A stretch of 64,000 nucleotides of DNA from NCBI RefSeq assembly GCF_019655855.1, contig NZ_BPFX01000004.1:310001-374000 (forward strand), read 5' to 3'. A program made the position numbers and the translations under genes. The number at the start of each line of letters is the position of its first letter. Positions within the stretch are counted from its first letter, which is position 1. The notes below the pieces were generated by a model. The model was not told the origin of the DNA. It saw only the letters and a program-made list of their open reading frames with translations, and made no database searches. The DNA is from Pseudomonas paralcaligenes. Its GTDB lineage: Bacteria; Pseudomonadota; Gammaproteobacteria; Pseudomonadales; Pseudomonadaceae. Of this stretch, positions 8,971 through 18,791 are shown one piece after another.

Positions 8971-10260
8971 TCAGCGACGCTGCCGGAGCAGGTACAGGCC
9001 GATCAGCATCGCCAGGCCGCACAGCGCCGCCACGTAGTAGGCCGGGCCGAGCGGGTCCCACTTCATCAGCAGGGCCACCACCATCGGCGTCAGCCCGCCG
9101 AAGATGGCGTATGCCAGGTTGTAGGAGAACGACAGCCCTGAGAAGCGCACCACCGGCGGGAAGGCCTTGACCATCACGTAGGGCACCGCGCCGATGGTGC
9201 CGACCAGCAGGCCGGTCACCGCGTACAACGGGAACAGCCAGTCCGGGTGCTCGGCTAGGCGGGTGTAGAAGGTCCAGGAGCTGAGCGCCAGCAGCAGGCC
9301 GCCGACCAGGAAGGTGCGTCCGGCGCCGAAGCGGTCGGCCGCCATGCCGGAGAGGATGCAGCCCAGGGTCAGGCAGACGATGGCCAGGCTGTTGGCCCGC
9401 AGCGCGGTGGCGGCATCGAAGCCGTACACGGTCTGCAGCACGGTCGGCGTCATCAGGATCACCACCACGATGCCGGCCGACAGCACCCAGGTCAGCAGCA
9501 TCGACAGCACGATGGCCGAGCGGTGCTCGCGCAGCACGGTCTTCAGCGGCACCTCGTCGGCCAGCGCCTTGCGCTGCTGCAGCTCGGCGAACACCGGCGT
9601 CTCGTGCAACCACTGGCGCAGGTAGACGGAGAACAGGCCGAACACGCCGCCGATCAGGAAAGGGATGCGCCAGGCCCAGTCGAGCACTTCGGCCGGGCTG
9701 TAGACGGTGTTGATCAGGGTCGCCATCAACGAGCCGAGGAGGATGCCGAAGGTCAGCCCCGAGGTCAGCGTGCCGCAGGCGTAGCCGATGTGCCTGGGCG
9801 GCACGTGCTCGGCGACGAACACCCAGGCGCCCGGCACCTCGCCACCGATCGCCGCGCCCTGGATCACGCGCAGGCCGAGCAGCGCCAGCGGCGCCCAGAT
9901 GCCGATCTGCGCGTAGGTCGGCAGCAGGCCCATGATCAGCGTCGGCACTGCCATCATGAAGATGCTCAGGGTGAACATGCGCTTGCGCCCGAGCAGGTCG
10001 CCGAAGTGGGCCATGATGACGCCGCCCAGCGGTCGCGCCAGGTAGCCGGCGGCGAAGATGCCGAAGGTCTGCAGCTGGCGCAGCCATTCCGGCATCTCGG
10101 CCGGGAAGAACAGCTTGCCGACCACCGCCGCGAAGAACACGAAGATGATGAAGTCGTAGAACTCCAGGGCGCCGCCGAGGGCGGAAAGCGAGAGGGTCTT
10201 GTAGTCGCTGCGGTTGAGAGGGCGCGCCGCGGGCGCGAGGCTGGCATGCTCGGCGGACAT
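8971..10260 (-). CDS. MFS transporter, metabolite:H+ symporter (MHS) type
   Basis: This 429-residue protein has about twelve hydrophobic segments. The N-terminus GALEFYDFIIFVFFAAVVGKLFF and the loop GDLLGRKRMF between helices 2 and 3 are typical of the MHS branch (ProP, KgtP, ShiA relatives), which carry carboxylates, betaines or amino acids with protons. Also visible are GLRVIQGAAIGGEVPGAW and EHVPPRHIGYA, a family hallmark. The substrate cannot be told from sequence. It converges with the sorbosone-dehydrogenase-like gene, with 12 bp between the stops. Confidence 0.85.
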   Translation of the reverse strand: MSAEHASLAPAARPLNRSDYKTLSLSALGGALEFYDFIIFVFFAAVVGKLFFPAEMPEWLRQLQTFGIFAAGYLARPLGGVIMAHFGDLLGRKRMFTLSIFMMAVPTLIMGLLPTYAQIGIWAPLALLGLRVIQGAAIGGEVPGAWVFVAEHVPPRHIGYACGTLTSGLTFGILLGSLMATLINTVYSPAEVLDWAWRIPFLIGGVFGLFSVYLRQWLHETPVFAELQQRKALADEVPLKTVLREHRSAIVLSMLLTWVLSAGIVVVILMTPTVLQTVYGFDAATALRANSLAIVCLTLGCILSGMAADRFGAGRTFLVGGLLLALSSWTFYTRLAEHPDWLFPLYAVTGLLVGTIGAVPYVMVKAFPPVVRFSGLSFSYNLAYAIFGGLTPMVVALLMKWDPLGPAYYVAALCGLAMLIGLYLLRQRR

Positions 10261-10466
10261 AGAGGCTTCGTTGTTTTATTAGAGGGGGCAAGGGCTGCGG
10301 CACGATAGCAAATCGCGTTCCGCGCCGCAGCTTTCGGCGGCAAAAGCGGGACCGCACGGTCGTCCTTTGACGCCGGCCTCTATATACTGCGCACGACCCG
10401 TCTACGGCGGGGCATGGCCAGCCATCGAACAGCCAACGATAAGAATCCACCAGCGGGGCCCCGCAC

Positions 10467-10871
10467 ATGATCGAACTCGAACAGGAAGACCCCATCCCCC
10501 AGGGCGATCTGGCCCTTCAGATCACCGCCCTGCCGCGCGAGACCAACGGCTTCGGCGACATCTACGGCGGCTGGCTGGTCTCGCAGATGGACCTGGCCGG
10601 CACCGCGATGGCCAGCAAGGTCGCCGGCGGCCGTGTCGCCACCGTGGCCATCGACCGCATGGCCTTCCTGGTACCCGTGGCGGTGGGCGCCCAGCTTTCC
10701 TTCTATACCCAGGCGCTGGAGGTCGGCCGCAGCTCGATCCAGATGCTGGTCGAGGTGTGGAGCGACGACCCGCTGTCCAGCGAGTGGCGCAAGGTCACCG
10801 AGGCGGTGTTCGTGTTCGTCGCCATCGACGGCAGCGGCCGCACCCGCCCGGTTCCGCCGCGCCGGGGCTGA
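10467..10871 (+). CDS. YciA-type acyl-CoA thioesterase
   Basis: The product is a 134-residue single hotdog-fold protein, the usual size for YciA/BACH thioesterases. The motif NGFGDIYGGWLVSQMDLAG (about residues 27-45) holds the conserved Asn and catalytic Asp of the family, and FLVPVAVG and VFVFVAIDGSGRTRPVP match the following strands. It probably hydrolyses short- to medium-chain acyl-CoAs. It is a single gene, ended by a strong hairpin terminator at 10885. Confidence 0.88.
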   Translation: MIELEQEDPIPQGDLALQITALPRETNGFGDIYGGWLVSQMDLAGTAMASKVAGGRVATVAIDRMAFLVPVAVGAQLSFYTQALEVGRSSIQMLVEVWSDDPLSSEWRKVTEAVFVFVAIDGSGRTRPVPPRRG

Positions 10872-10884
10872 TGCCCGCGCCGAA

Positions 10885-10910
10885 AACGCCGCCCATGAGG
10901 CGGCGTTTTT
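10885..10910 (+). terminator. Rho-independent terminator of the thioesterase gene
   Basis: A 9-bp stem AACGCCGCC/GGCGGCGTT with a 5-base loop is followed by a run of five T. The T-run lies at the left edge of a mobile 134-bp element. Confidence 0.9.
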
Positions 10911-10913
10911 CAT

Positions 10914-11047
10914 GGCGATGTCCCCGTTACGTGTTGGTGGCGCAATCCTGCGTTTGTGGGAGCGGCTGGGCGGCATTCCGATTGGCCGCGAATTTCGCGG
11001 ATGAATCCGTTCCCACAAGGTGTGCAACAACCAATGGGGACATAGCC
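10914..11047. mobile_element. 134-bp MITE-like element, copy A, with 8-bp target duplication
   Basis: The ends are imperfect inverted repeats: GGCGATGTCCCCGTTA at the left and, reading inward from the right, GGCTATGTCCCCATTG. A perfect 8-bp direct repeat, TTTTTCAT, flanks it (10906-10913 and 11048-11055). Inside lies a GTGGGAGCGG-type palindrome. A copy of the same length with about nine differences by eye is at 54766-54899, flanked by a different 8-bp repeat. No coding capacity is seen, so movement would need a transposase elsewhere. Confidence 0.85.
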
Positions 11048-11115
11048 TTTTTCATGGCGCTTGGCCTTTTCCACCGGCCTGCGGTCAAATGCCTGAATCT
11101 TCAGGGAGGCGGACC

Positions 11116-12015
11116 ATGACCCAGGCCCACATCGAACGCATCGAACTGGACGAACTGACCTGCTGGCGCGTGCGCCGCGGCAGCGCCGAGCTGCTGGTGG
11201 CCCAGCAGGGCGCCCAGATACTCAGTTTCCAGCAGGGCGAGCAGCAGCCGCTGATCTGGCTGAGCGAGCAGGCCGACTACCGCCGCCAGCAGTCTGTACG
11301 CGGCGGCGTGCCGATCTGCTGGCCCTGGTTCGGCGACCTCGGGCGCAACCCGCACCCGCTGCAGGCGCAGCACGACAACCCGGGCGCCGCGCCCTTCCAC
11401 GGTGGCGTGCGCGCCCTCGACTGGCAACTGCTGGGCATCGACAGCGAAGGCGAGGCCATCCACCTGCAGTTCGCCTTCGACACCCGCCAGCATCCCCTCC
11501 CCGACTGGCCCCACGCCGCCGAGCTGCGGCTGGACATCCGCCTGGACGAACGCCTGCACCTCGACCTGACCAGCCACAACCTCGGCAGTGAGCCGCTGAT
11601 CCTGAGCCAGGCGCTACACAGCTACTTCGCCGTCAGCGACATCCGCCAGGTGGCGGTGCATGGACTGGACGGCAGCCGCTACATCGAAACCCTGGAAGAC
11701 TGGCAGGTACGTTCCCAGCAGGGCGAGCTGAGCTTCGCCGGCGAGACCGACCGCATCTACCTCGACGTGCCGCCGCGCCTGCGCCTGCACGACGCCGGCT
11801 GGAACCGCGACCTGCACCTGGAAACCCGCGGCTCGCGCTCGGCGGTGCTGTGGAACCCGTGGATCGACAAGGCCCGGCGCCTGTCCAGCTTCGCCGAGGA
11901 TGCCTGGCAGCGCATGCTGTGCATCGAGACCGCCAATATCTGGGACGACTGCGTGGAACTCCCCCCTGGCGAAAGCCACAGGCTCGGCCTGAGCCTGTGG
12001 AGCGAACCGACGTAG
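11116..12015 (+). CDS. D-hexose-6-phosphate mutarotase (YeaD-like)
   Basis: I chose the ATG at 11116, which follows GGGAGGCGG, giving 299 residues. The protein matches the aldose-1-epimerase-like fold: LVAQQGAQILSF and QQPLIWLSEQA near the N-terminus, GGVPICWPWFGDL (about 60-72), a conserved His in APFHGGVR, HSYFAVSDI, and a C-terminal VLWNPWIDKA. The family interconverts alpha and beta anomers of glucose-6-phosphate and related sugars. Its TAG stop is formed by the first bases of a REP element (GTAGGGCGGG). Confidence 0.88.
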   Translation: MTQAHIERIELDELTCWRVRRGSAELLVAQQGAQILSFQQGEQQPLIWLSEQADYRRQQSVRGGVPICWPWFGDLGRNPHPLQAQHDNPGAAPFHGGVRALDWQLLGIDSEGEAIHLQFAFDTRQHPLPDWPHAAELRLDIRLDERLHLDLTSHNLGSEPLILSQALHSYFAVSDIRQVAVHGLDGSRYIETLEDWQVRSQQGELSFAGETDRIYLDVPPRLRLHDAGWNRDLHLETRGSRSAVLWNPWIDKARRLSSFAEDAWQRMLCIETANIWDDCVELPPGESHRLGLSLWSEPT

Positions 12016-12256
12016 GGCGGGTGAAACCCGCGTTGACCTGCGAGTCGCCTTCCGCCGCATCACCCGCGCCCTCAAGCAACCGTCATTGCCGCGCATGCGG
12101 CAATCCAGAGGCGCCCCACCTGGGCTCCCGCCTGCGCGGGAGTGACGGAAATGGCCTCTGCAGAACCTTCCTGGCTAGCCGGACCCCCAAAAGCCCACAA
12201 GAGCCGTAGGGTGCGCCGTGCGCACCAAGGGTTCCGGTGCGCGCAGCGCACCCTAC
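12012..12256. repeat. Cluster of REP-type palindromes between two gene ends
   Basis: Three repeat families sit side by side: a half copy of GTAGGGCGGGTGAAACCCGC at 12012, an inverted pair of CGTCATTGCCGC.../...GCGGGAGTGACGG arms (about 12082-12151), and a complete GTAGGGTGCGCC...GGCGCACCCTAC-type palindrome at 12206-12256. The outermost TAGs serve as stop codons of the mutarotase gene on the left and the DUF3299 gene on the right. Confidence 0.8.
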
Positions 12257-12783
12257 AGGTCGCCTTCCTCTACCAGCCGCACGGAGCGGGCATCCAGGGC
12301 GTAGGAGGCGTCGGCCAGGTCGTTGTCCACCGCTTCGATGCGCAGGGTGCCATCGACCCACAGCGGTTCGTAGATATCGTCGAGCACGATGCCCTTGGGA
12401 TAGCGCACCAGCACGATCTGGTTCGGCGGTGGCGGGGGAACGTGGATGCAGGCACCCGGGTAGGGCACCAGGAACAGCAGGGTGGTCTTGCCGCCGACGT
12501 CGCTCTCCAGCGGCACCGGGTAGCCGCCGAGACGGACGTGCTTGCCGTCCAGGCGGGCCACGGTCTTCTTCGAATACATCACCGCCGGCAGGCCCTGCTC
12601 CTGCTTCAGGCCGCCCTGCTGGCCGAAGGTGCCGACCGCCTCGGGGCTGTCGTGGCTGATCTCCGGCATGGCCTCCAGGGCCTTGCGGTCCTCGGGCGGC
12701 ATCAGCTCCAGCCAGTCCAGTTCGGCGGGCTCGGCGTGGGCCAGCAGGGGGAACAGCAGCAGGGCAAGCAGCAGGCGGCGCAT
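12253..12783 (-). CDS. DUF3299 exported protein
   Basis: The 176-residue protein has a signal peptide (MRRLLLALLLFPLLAHA). The rest matches the DUF3299 pattern known in Pseudomonas: LDWLELMPPEDRKALEAMPE, then a beta-rich region with VRLGGYPVPLE, FLVPYPGACIHVPPPPPNQIV and a C-terminal strand. A single Cys within GACIHVPPPP is conserved in this kind of protein. Function is unknown; some relatives lie beside ABC exporter genes, but none is near here. Its stop codon lies in the REP element at 12206-12256. Confidence 0.75.
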   Translation of the reverse strand: MRRLLLALLLFPLLAHAEPAELDWLELMPPEDRKALEAMPEISHDSPEAVGTFGQQGGLKQEQGLPAVMYSKKTVARLDGKHVRLGGYPVPLESDVGGKTTLLFLVPYPGACIHVPPPPPNQIVLVRYPKGIVLDDIYEPLWVDGTLRIEAVDNDLADASYALDARSVRLVEEGDL

Positions 12784-12838
12784 GGTCGGTCTCGCAATCG
12801 CATGGGCCGCCTAGCCTACCGGCTCCGGGGCCGGCCTG

Positions 12839-13084
12839 TCAGTCCCGCTTGATCAGGCCGTAGATCACCAGCAGGATCACCGCACCGACCACGGCGCCGA
12901 TGAAGCCCGCCGTCTCGCCGGCCTGGTAGATACCCAGGGCCTGGCCACCGTAGGTGGCTGCCAGCGAGCCACCGATGCCGAGCAGGATGGTCATGATCCA
13001 GCCCATGCTGTCGTCGCCGGGTTTGAGGAAGCGCGCGATCAGACCGACGATCAGGCCGATGATGATGGTGCCGATGATGCTCAT
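12839..13084 (-). CDS. GlsB/YeaQ/YmgE-family small membrane protein
   Basis: Start is the ATG at 13082-13084, giving 81 residues with three hydrophobic helices: SIIGTIIIGLIVGLIARFL, WIMTILLGIGGSLAATY and TAGFIGAVVGAVILLVIYGL. The pattern LIARFLKPGDDSMGW is a hallmark of the transglycosylase-associated/GlsB family, linked to general or acid stress in several bacteria. Its biochemical role is unknown. A strong AAGGAG-type site precedes the start. Upstream is a 265-bp nested palindromic element, so its promoter must lie in about 43 bp or read out of the element. Confidence 0.88.
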   Translation of the reverse strand: MSIIGTIIIGLIVGLIARFLKPGDDSMGWIMTILLGIGGSLAATYGGQALGIYQAGETAGFIGAVVGAVILLVIYGLIKRD

Positions 13085-13127
13085 GGTGAACTCCTTGTAT
13101 GAACCGGAACGAACGAGACGTGCTTTA

Positions 13128-13392
13128 GGGTCTGTTCCCACTTCGTTCGCGAGCCGCGTTGCTGCGGAAAATCTCGCCACGATAGGCGCGGGACGCAGGC
13201 AATGGTGATCCCTTGCCAAGTCCCGCAACGCCGCGTGGCGAGATTTTCCGCGCAACCCGCAGGGACGGGCCGGTTTTTGCGCGGAACGTCGTTGCTCGAC
13301 GGCTCATTTGGACGACCAAACTTCGCGTCTCGCGCCTAGCTCCGCGCAAAAACTGGCTCTGTCGCGGCCGTGAACGAAGTGGGAACAGACCC
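13128..13392. repeat. 265-bp nested palindromic element
   Basis: Perfect 21-bp terminal inverted repeats (starting GGGTCTGTTCCC, 13128-13148 and 13372-13392) enclose two more inverted pairs: a perfect 17-bp pair (GCGGAAAATCTCGCCAC type, 13164-13180 with 13235-13251) and a 16-bp pair with one mismatch (13270-13285 with 13341-13356). No flanking direct repeat was found and no ORF is credible. It fills most of the purK to glsB-like spacer. Confidence 0.8.
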
Positions 13393-13430
13393 CGGCACGC
13401 CTCGTTGTGACCTGAGCATAGACCAGCCGT

Positions 13431-14513
13431 TCAACTTCCGATCAGGGCTTCGACCTCGGCGATGCGCGCCTTCAGGGTCGCCATATCGGCACAGCGCAGG
13501 GTGGCGTGGCCGACCTTGCGTCCGGCCTTGAAGGCCTTGCCGTAGTGGTGCAGGTGGCAGTCGGCGACGGCGGCGACCTTGGCCACGTCCGGCACCGAGC
13601 CGAGGAAGTTGAGCATGGCGCTCTCGCCCACCTTGGCGGTGGAGCCCAGCGGCAGGCCGGCGACGGCGCGCAGGTGGTTCTCGAACTGGCTGCACTCGGC
13701 GCCTTCGATGGTCCAGTGCCCGGAGTTGTGCACGCGCGGGGCGATCTCGTTGGCCTTGAGGCCGCCATCCACCTCGAAGAACTCGAAGGCCAGCACGCCG
13801 ACGTAGTCGAGCTTCTGCAGCACGCGGCCGACGTAGTCCTCGGCCAGGGCCTGCAGCGGGTGGTCGGTGCTGGCGACGGACAGGGCCAGCACGCCGCCGT
13901 CGTGGCGGTTGTGCACCAGCGGGTAGAAGCGGGTCTCGCCGTCACGGGCGCGCACAGCCACCAGCGACACCTCACCGGTGAAGGGCACGAAGCCCTCGAG
14001 GATGCACGGCACGCTGCCCAGCTCGGCGAAGGCGCTGGCCGCGTCCGCCGGCTGGCGCAGGACCTTCTGGCCCTTGCCGTCGTAGCCCAGGGTGCGGGTC
14101 TTCAGCACGGCCGGCAGGCCGATGGCGGCCACGGCGGCGTCCAGGTCGGCCTGGGACTGGATGTCGGCGAATTCGGGAGTGGGGATGCCCAACTCCTTGA
14201 ACATGGACTTTTCGAACCAGCGGTCGCGGGCGATGCGCAGCGCCTCGGCGCCCGGGTAGACCGGCACGAACTGGGAGAGGAAGGCCACGGTCTCGGCCGG
14301 CACGCTCTCGAACTCGAAGGTCACCAGGTCCACTTCGTCGGCCAGCTGACGCAGGTGGTCCTGGTCGCCGTAGTCGGCGCGGATATGCTCGCCCAGGGCC
14401 TGCGCGCAGGCATCCGGCGCCGGGTCGAGGAAGGCGAACTGCATGCCCAGCGGGGTGCCCGCCAGGGCCATCATGCGGCCCAGCTGGCCGCCACCGATTA
14501 CGCCGATCTTCAT
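13431..14513 (-). CDS. purK: PurK, 5-(carboxyamino)imidazole ribonucleotide synthase
   Basis: The start MKIGVIGGGQLGRMMALAG at 14513 gives 360 residues, the usual PurK length. It is an ATP-grasp enzyme: nucleotide-binding N-terminus GGGQLGRM, central LPAVLKTRTLGYDGKGQ, acidic FEFFEVDGGLKANEIAPRVHNSGH (about 255-280), where metal ligands lie. It converts AIR, ATP and bicarbonate to N5-CAIR in purine synthesis. It follows purE by 14 bp in the same operon. Confidence 0.97.
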   Translation of the reverse strand: MKIGVIGGGQLGRMMALAGTPLGMQFAFLDPAPDACAQALGEHIRADYGDQDHLRQLADEVDLVTFEFESVPAETVAFLSQFVPVYPGAEALRIARDRWFEKSMFKELGIPTPEFADIQSQADLDAAVAAIGLPAVLKTRTLGYDGKGQKVLRQPADAASAFAELGSVPCILEGFVPFTGEVSLVAVRARDGETRFYPLVHNRHDGGVLALSVASTDHPLQALAEDYVGRVLQKLDYVGVLAFEFFEVDGGLKANEIAPRVHNSGHWTIEGAECSQFENHLRAVAGLPLGSTAKVGESAMLNFLGSVPDVAKVAAVADCHLHHYGKAFKAGRKVGHATLRCADMATLKARIAEVEALIGS

Positions 14514-14527
14514 CTGTTGGGCCTCGA

Positions 14528-15016
14528 TCAGGAACGCGGGTCCGGGTTGTCGAGCACGGTCCGGGTCTGCTCGTCGCGGAACTGCTTCAGCTTGTCGTGG
14601 AACTGCGGGTGCTGGTGGCCGAGGATGCTGGCGGCCAGCAGCGCGGCGTTGACCGCGCCGGCCTTGCCGATGGCGAGGGTGGCGACGGGGATGCCGGCCG
14701 GCATCTGCACGATGGACAGCAGCGAGTCGACACCGGAGAGCACGGCCGACTGCACCGGCACGCCGAGCACCGGCAGGTGGGTCTTGGCCGCGCACATGCC
14801 CGGCAGGTGGGCGGCGCCGCCGGCGCCGGCGATGATCACCTGGATGCCGCGGCTCTCGGCCTGTTCGGCGTACTGGAACAGCAGGTCCGGCGTGCGGTGG
14901 GCGGAAACCACCTGCACTTCGTAGGGAATGCCCAGCTTTTCCAGCATGTCAGCGGTGTGACTGAGGGTGCTCCAATCGGACTTGGAGCCCATGATCACGC
15001 CAACCAGTGCGCTCAT
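14528..15016 (-). CDS. purE: PurE, N5-CAIR mutase
   Basis: The ATG at 15014-15016 gives [18 protein letters not shown] and 162 residues, matching class I PurE. The family motifs GSKSDW, SAHRTPD, and [12 protein letters not shown] are all present. It converts N5-CAIR to CAIR, the step after PurK. A hairpin followed by a T-rich stretch sits in its leader (15053-15087), which hints at control by premature termination. Confidence 0.97.
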   Translation of the reverse strand: MSALVGVIMGSKSDWSTLSHTADMLEKLGIPYEVQVVSAHRTPDLLFQYAEQAESRGIQVIIAGAGGAAHLPGMCAAKTHLPVLGVPVQSAVLSGVDSLLSIVQMPAGIPVATLAIGKAGAVNAALLAASILGHQHPQFHDKLKQFRDEQTRTVLDNPDPRS

Positions 15017-15052
15017 CGTCGTGCCTCTAGTTCGGGCGCCTGGCGGCGCGGC

Positions 15053-15087
15053 AAAAACCAACAAGCCACGCATTCGGCGTGGCTTGT
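15053..15087 (-). terminator. Terminator-like hairpin in the purE leader
   Basis: On the minus strand, an 11-bp perfect stem (ACAAGCCACGC/GCGTGGCTTGT, 5-base loop) is followed directly by TTGGTTTTT, and the purE start codon is about 37 bases further on. In this orientation it is intrinsic-terminator-like and could act as an attenuator. It has no T-run in the other direction, so it is not the end of a gene on the plus strand. Confidence 0.55.
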
Positions 15088-15276
15088 CATGTGAGGGTTC
15101 GGGCCAGGGTGGCCCGGAGGCGGCGCAGTATACCGCAAAGCCCGGGGTGTCGCGCCCTCGCCGTGACCGTCCGTCTGCCCCGCCGGCATCGCCGGATTCG
15201 TTGTCCCAGCTCAATGCATTGCCGCGCCACGGGTCCAGACTGACGATCCCCTTGCCGCACGTAGAGGAGAACCGTC

Positions 15277-16299
15277 ATGGACACAACGATGAAAGCCGCC
15301 GTGGTACACGCCTTCGGCGAGCCCCTGCGCATCGAGGAAGTGAAGGTGCCGCTGCCCGGCCCCGGGCAGGTACTGGTGAAGATCGAGGCCTCCGGCGTCT
15401 GCCACACCGACCTGCACGCCGCCGAGGGCGACTGGCCGGTGAAGCCGAGCCTGCCGTTCATCCCCGGCCACGAGGGCGTCGGCTACGTCGCCGCGGTGGG
15501 CGCCGGGGTCAGTCGGGTCAAGGAAGGCGACCGGGTCGGCGTGCCCTGGCTGTACACCGCCTGCGGCTGCTGCGAACACTGCCTGACCGGCTGGGAAACC
15601 CTCTGCGAGAGCCAGCAGAACACCGGCTACTCGATCAACGGCGGCTATGCCGAGTACGTGCTGGCCGATCCCAACTACGTCGGCCTGCTGCCGGACAAGG
15701 TGTCCTTCACCGAGATCGCACCGATCCTCTGCGCCGGCGTCACCGTCTACAAGGCGCTGAAGGAGACCAGGGCGCGCCCCGGCCAGTGGGTGGCCATCTC
15801 CGGCATCGGCGGGCTCGGCCACGTGGCTGTGCAGTACGCCCGCGCCATGGGCCTGCACGTTGCGGCCGTGGACATCGACGACGCCAAGCTGGAACTGGCG
15901 CGCAAACTGGGCGCCAGCCTGACCGTCAATGCCCGCCGGGAAGACCCGGCGACGGTGATCCAGCGCGACATCGGCGGCGCCCACGGCGTGGTGGTGACCG
16001 CCGTGTCCAACAGCGCCTTCGGCCAGGCCATCGACATGGCCAGGCGCGGCGGCACCATCTCCCTGGTCGGTTTGCCGCCGGGCGACTTCCCCACACCGAT
16101 CTTCGACGTGGTGCTCAAGGGCCTGCACATCACCGGTTCCATCGTCGGCACCCGGGCGGACCTGCAGGAGGCGCTGGACTTCGCTGGCGAAGGGCTGGTC
16201 AAGGCGACCATCCACGGCGACAAGCTGGAAAACATCAACCAGGTGCTCGACCAGATGCGCGCCGGGCAGATCGAGGGACGTGTCGTACTGGAGTTCTAG
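15277..16299 (+). CDS. adhP: Zinc-dependent alcohol dehydrogenase, AdhP type
   Basis: The 340-residue enzyme is a medium-chain dehydrogenase. Catalytic zinc ligands are Cys in SGVCHTDLH and His/Glu in PGHEGVGYV; the structural zinc cysteines are in [18 protein letters not shown]. The Rossmann motif [13 protein letters not shown] (about 172-184) binds NAD(H). The sequence pattern and length fit ethanol-active AdhP/AdhA. GAGGAG precedes the ATG at 15277. It is divergent from purE and appears to be a single gene. Confidence 0.92.
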   Translation: MDTTMKAAVVHAFGEPLRIEEVKVPLPGPGQVLVKIEASGVCHTDLHAAEGDWPVKPSLPFIPGHEGVGYVAAVGAGVSRVKEGDRVGVPWLYTACGCCEHCLTGWETLCESQQNTGYSINGGYAEYVLADPNYVGLLPDKVSFTEIAPILCAGVTVYKALKETRARPGQWVAISGIGGLGHVAVQYARAMGLHVAAVDIDDAKLELARKLGASLTVNARREDPATVIQRDIGGAHGVVVTAVSNSAFGQAIDMARRGGTISLVGLPPGDFPTPIFDVVLKGLHITGSIVGTRADLQEALDFAGEGLVKATIHGDKLENINQVLDQMRAGQIEGRVVLEF

Positions 16300-16617
16300 G
16301 GCACGCAGCCGGAGACTGATGGCCCCTAGAGGCACTTTGCGCAACCGCTGATCCGCTCCGGCGACAGCAAGCAAGGCCCGCCAAGTGCGGGCCTCGGCTC
16401 ATGGCGCTCACCTTGGCGCCTATGTGGAGGTGCGCGCGGCGCACCCTACGTCCCTTTCCTCTACTCCTCGCCTCTGGCTCGACTTTCGCCGAGCACCGCA
16501 ACCGGTCACGACGGCGCCACAATGGCCGGAATTATCCCTTTCTTGGCCGCCGTTATCGTTCTCCCCGCCAGCCCGGGGCGCCAACAATGCGCCCAGCCCA
16601 TCGAGGAGAACAACAAG
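16300..16617. other. Intergenic region with hairpin and half REP
   Basis: No gene is supported. An 8-bp stem AGGCCCGC/GCGGGCCT (about 16373-16394) without a T-run lies downstream of adhP, and a half copy of the GTAGGGTGCGCC family (inverted, ending CGCACCCTAC) is at about 16430-16450. The promoter of the following gene must lie in the remainder. Confidence 0.6.
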
Positions 16618-17646
<1,029 letters not shown>

Positions 17647-17669
17647 GCCCATACAGGAGAACGACAAAA

Positions 17670-18758
17670 ATGAAGAAACTGCTCGCCGCCGCACTCTGCG
17701 GCCTGACCCTGGCCGGCACCGCCCAGGCCGCCGACCGCGAACTCAAGGTCTACAACTGGTTCGACTACATCACCCCGGAAACGCTGACGAAGTTCAAGCA
17801 GGACAGCGGCATCAAGCTGACCTACGACATCTTCGACACCAACGAGGCGCTGGAGGCCAAGCTGCTCACCGGCAACTCCGGCTACGACCTGGTGGTGCCG
17901 TCCAACGTGTTCCTCGCCAAGCAGATCGAGGCCGGGGTGTTCCAGAAGCTCGACCGCAGCAAGCTGCCCAACTGGCAGCACCTCGACCCGCAGCTGATGA
18001 AGCTGATCGAGGCCAACGACCCGGGCAACCAGTACGCCGTGCCCTATATGTACGGCACCGTGCTGATCGGCTTCAACCCGGCCAAGGTCAAGGCCGCCCT
18101 CGGCGACGACGCGCCGGTGGACAGCTGGGACCTGATCTTCAAGGAAGAGAACATCGCCAAACTGCAGCAGTGCGGCGTGGCCCTGCTCGACTCGCCGTCC
18201 GAGATCCTGCCGCTGGCCCTGCACTACCTGGGCCTGCCGCCGAACAGCAAGGAGCCGGCCGACTACGCCAAGGCCGAAGCGCTGCTGAGCAAGGTCCGCC
18301 CCCACGTGCGCTACTTCCACAGCTCCAAGTACATGAGCGACATCGCCAACGGCGAGATCTGCGTGGCGGTCGGCTACTCCGGCAGCTTCTCCCAGGCCGC
18401 CAACAACGCCATCCAGGCGAAGAACGGCGTGGTGGTGGACATGCGCCTGCCCAAGGAGGGCGCGCCGATCTGGTTCGACATGATGGCGATTCCGAAGGAC
18501 GCCAAGAACATCGACGAGGCCCACGCCTTCATCGATTTCCTACTGCGCCCGGAAGTGATCGCGCCGATCTCCGACTTCGTCGGCTACCCCAACCCGAACA
18601 AGGACGCCACCGCGCAGGTGGCCGAGTCGATCCGCAGCAACCCGAACCTGTACCCGACCGCCGAGGCGATGAAGACGCTCTACACCCTGGAGCCGCTGCC
18701 GCGCGCCGCCGAGCGGGCGCGTACCCGGGCCTGGAGCAAGATCAAGACCGGCAACTGA
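17670..18758 (+). CDS. Periplasmic polyamine-binding protein (PotF/SpuD family)
   Basis: Start at 17670, after AGGAGAACG, gives 362 residues with a signal peptide ([20 protein letters not shown]). The mature start [17 protein letters not shown] and the segments [14 protein letters not shown] and [14 protein letters not shown] are the PotF/SpuD signature. It binds putrescine, spermidine or a relative for an ABC importer, but no permease or ATPase genes follow here, so it may serve a transporter elsewhere or act with the upstream deacetylase on acetylated polyamines. The gap to that gene is 23 bp. Confidence 0.92.
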   Translation: MKKLLAAALCGLTLAGTAQAADRELKVYNWFDYITPETLTKFKQDSGIKLTYDIFDTNEALEAKLLTGNSGYDLVVPSNVFLAKQIEAGVFQKLDRSKLPNWQHLDPQLMKLIEANDPGNQYAVPYMYGTVLIGFNPAKVKAALGDDAPVDSWDLIFKEENIAKLQQCGVALLDSPSEILPLALHYLGLPPNSKEPADYAKAEALLSKVRPHVRYFHSSKYMSDIANGEICVAVGYSGSFSQAANNAIQAKNGVVVDMRLPKEGAPIWFDMMAIPKDAKNIDEAHAFIDFLLRPEVIAPISDFVGYPNPNKDATAQVAESIRSNPNLYPTAEAMKTLYTLEPLPRAAERARTRAWSKIKTGN

Positions 18759-18764
18759 TCCAGC

Positions 18765-18790
18765 ACCGGCCCGTCAGGGCCGGTTTCCGT
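18765..18790 (+). terminator. Terminator between the polyamine-binding gene and ltaE
   Basis: An 8-bp stem ACCGGCCC/GGGCCGGT with a 4-base loop is followed by TTCCGTTT. It lies between convergent genes. Confidence 0.75.
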
Positions 18791-18791
18791 T

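Noticed and set aside
13128..13392. Insertion sequence
   Set aside because: Perfect terminal repeats are present but no transposase frame and no flanking direct repeat; it is called a repeat instead.
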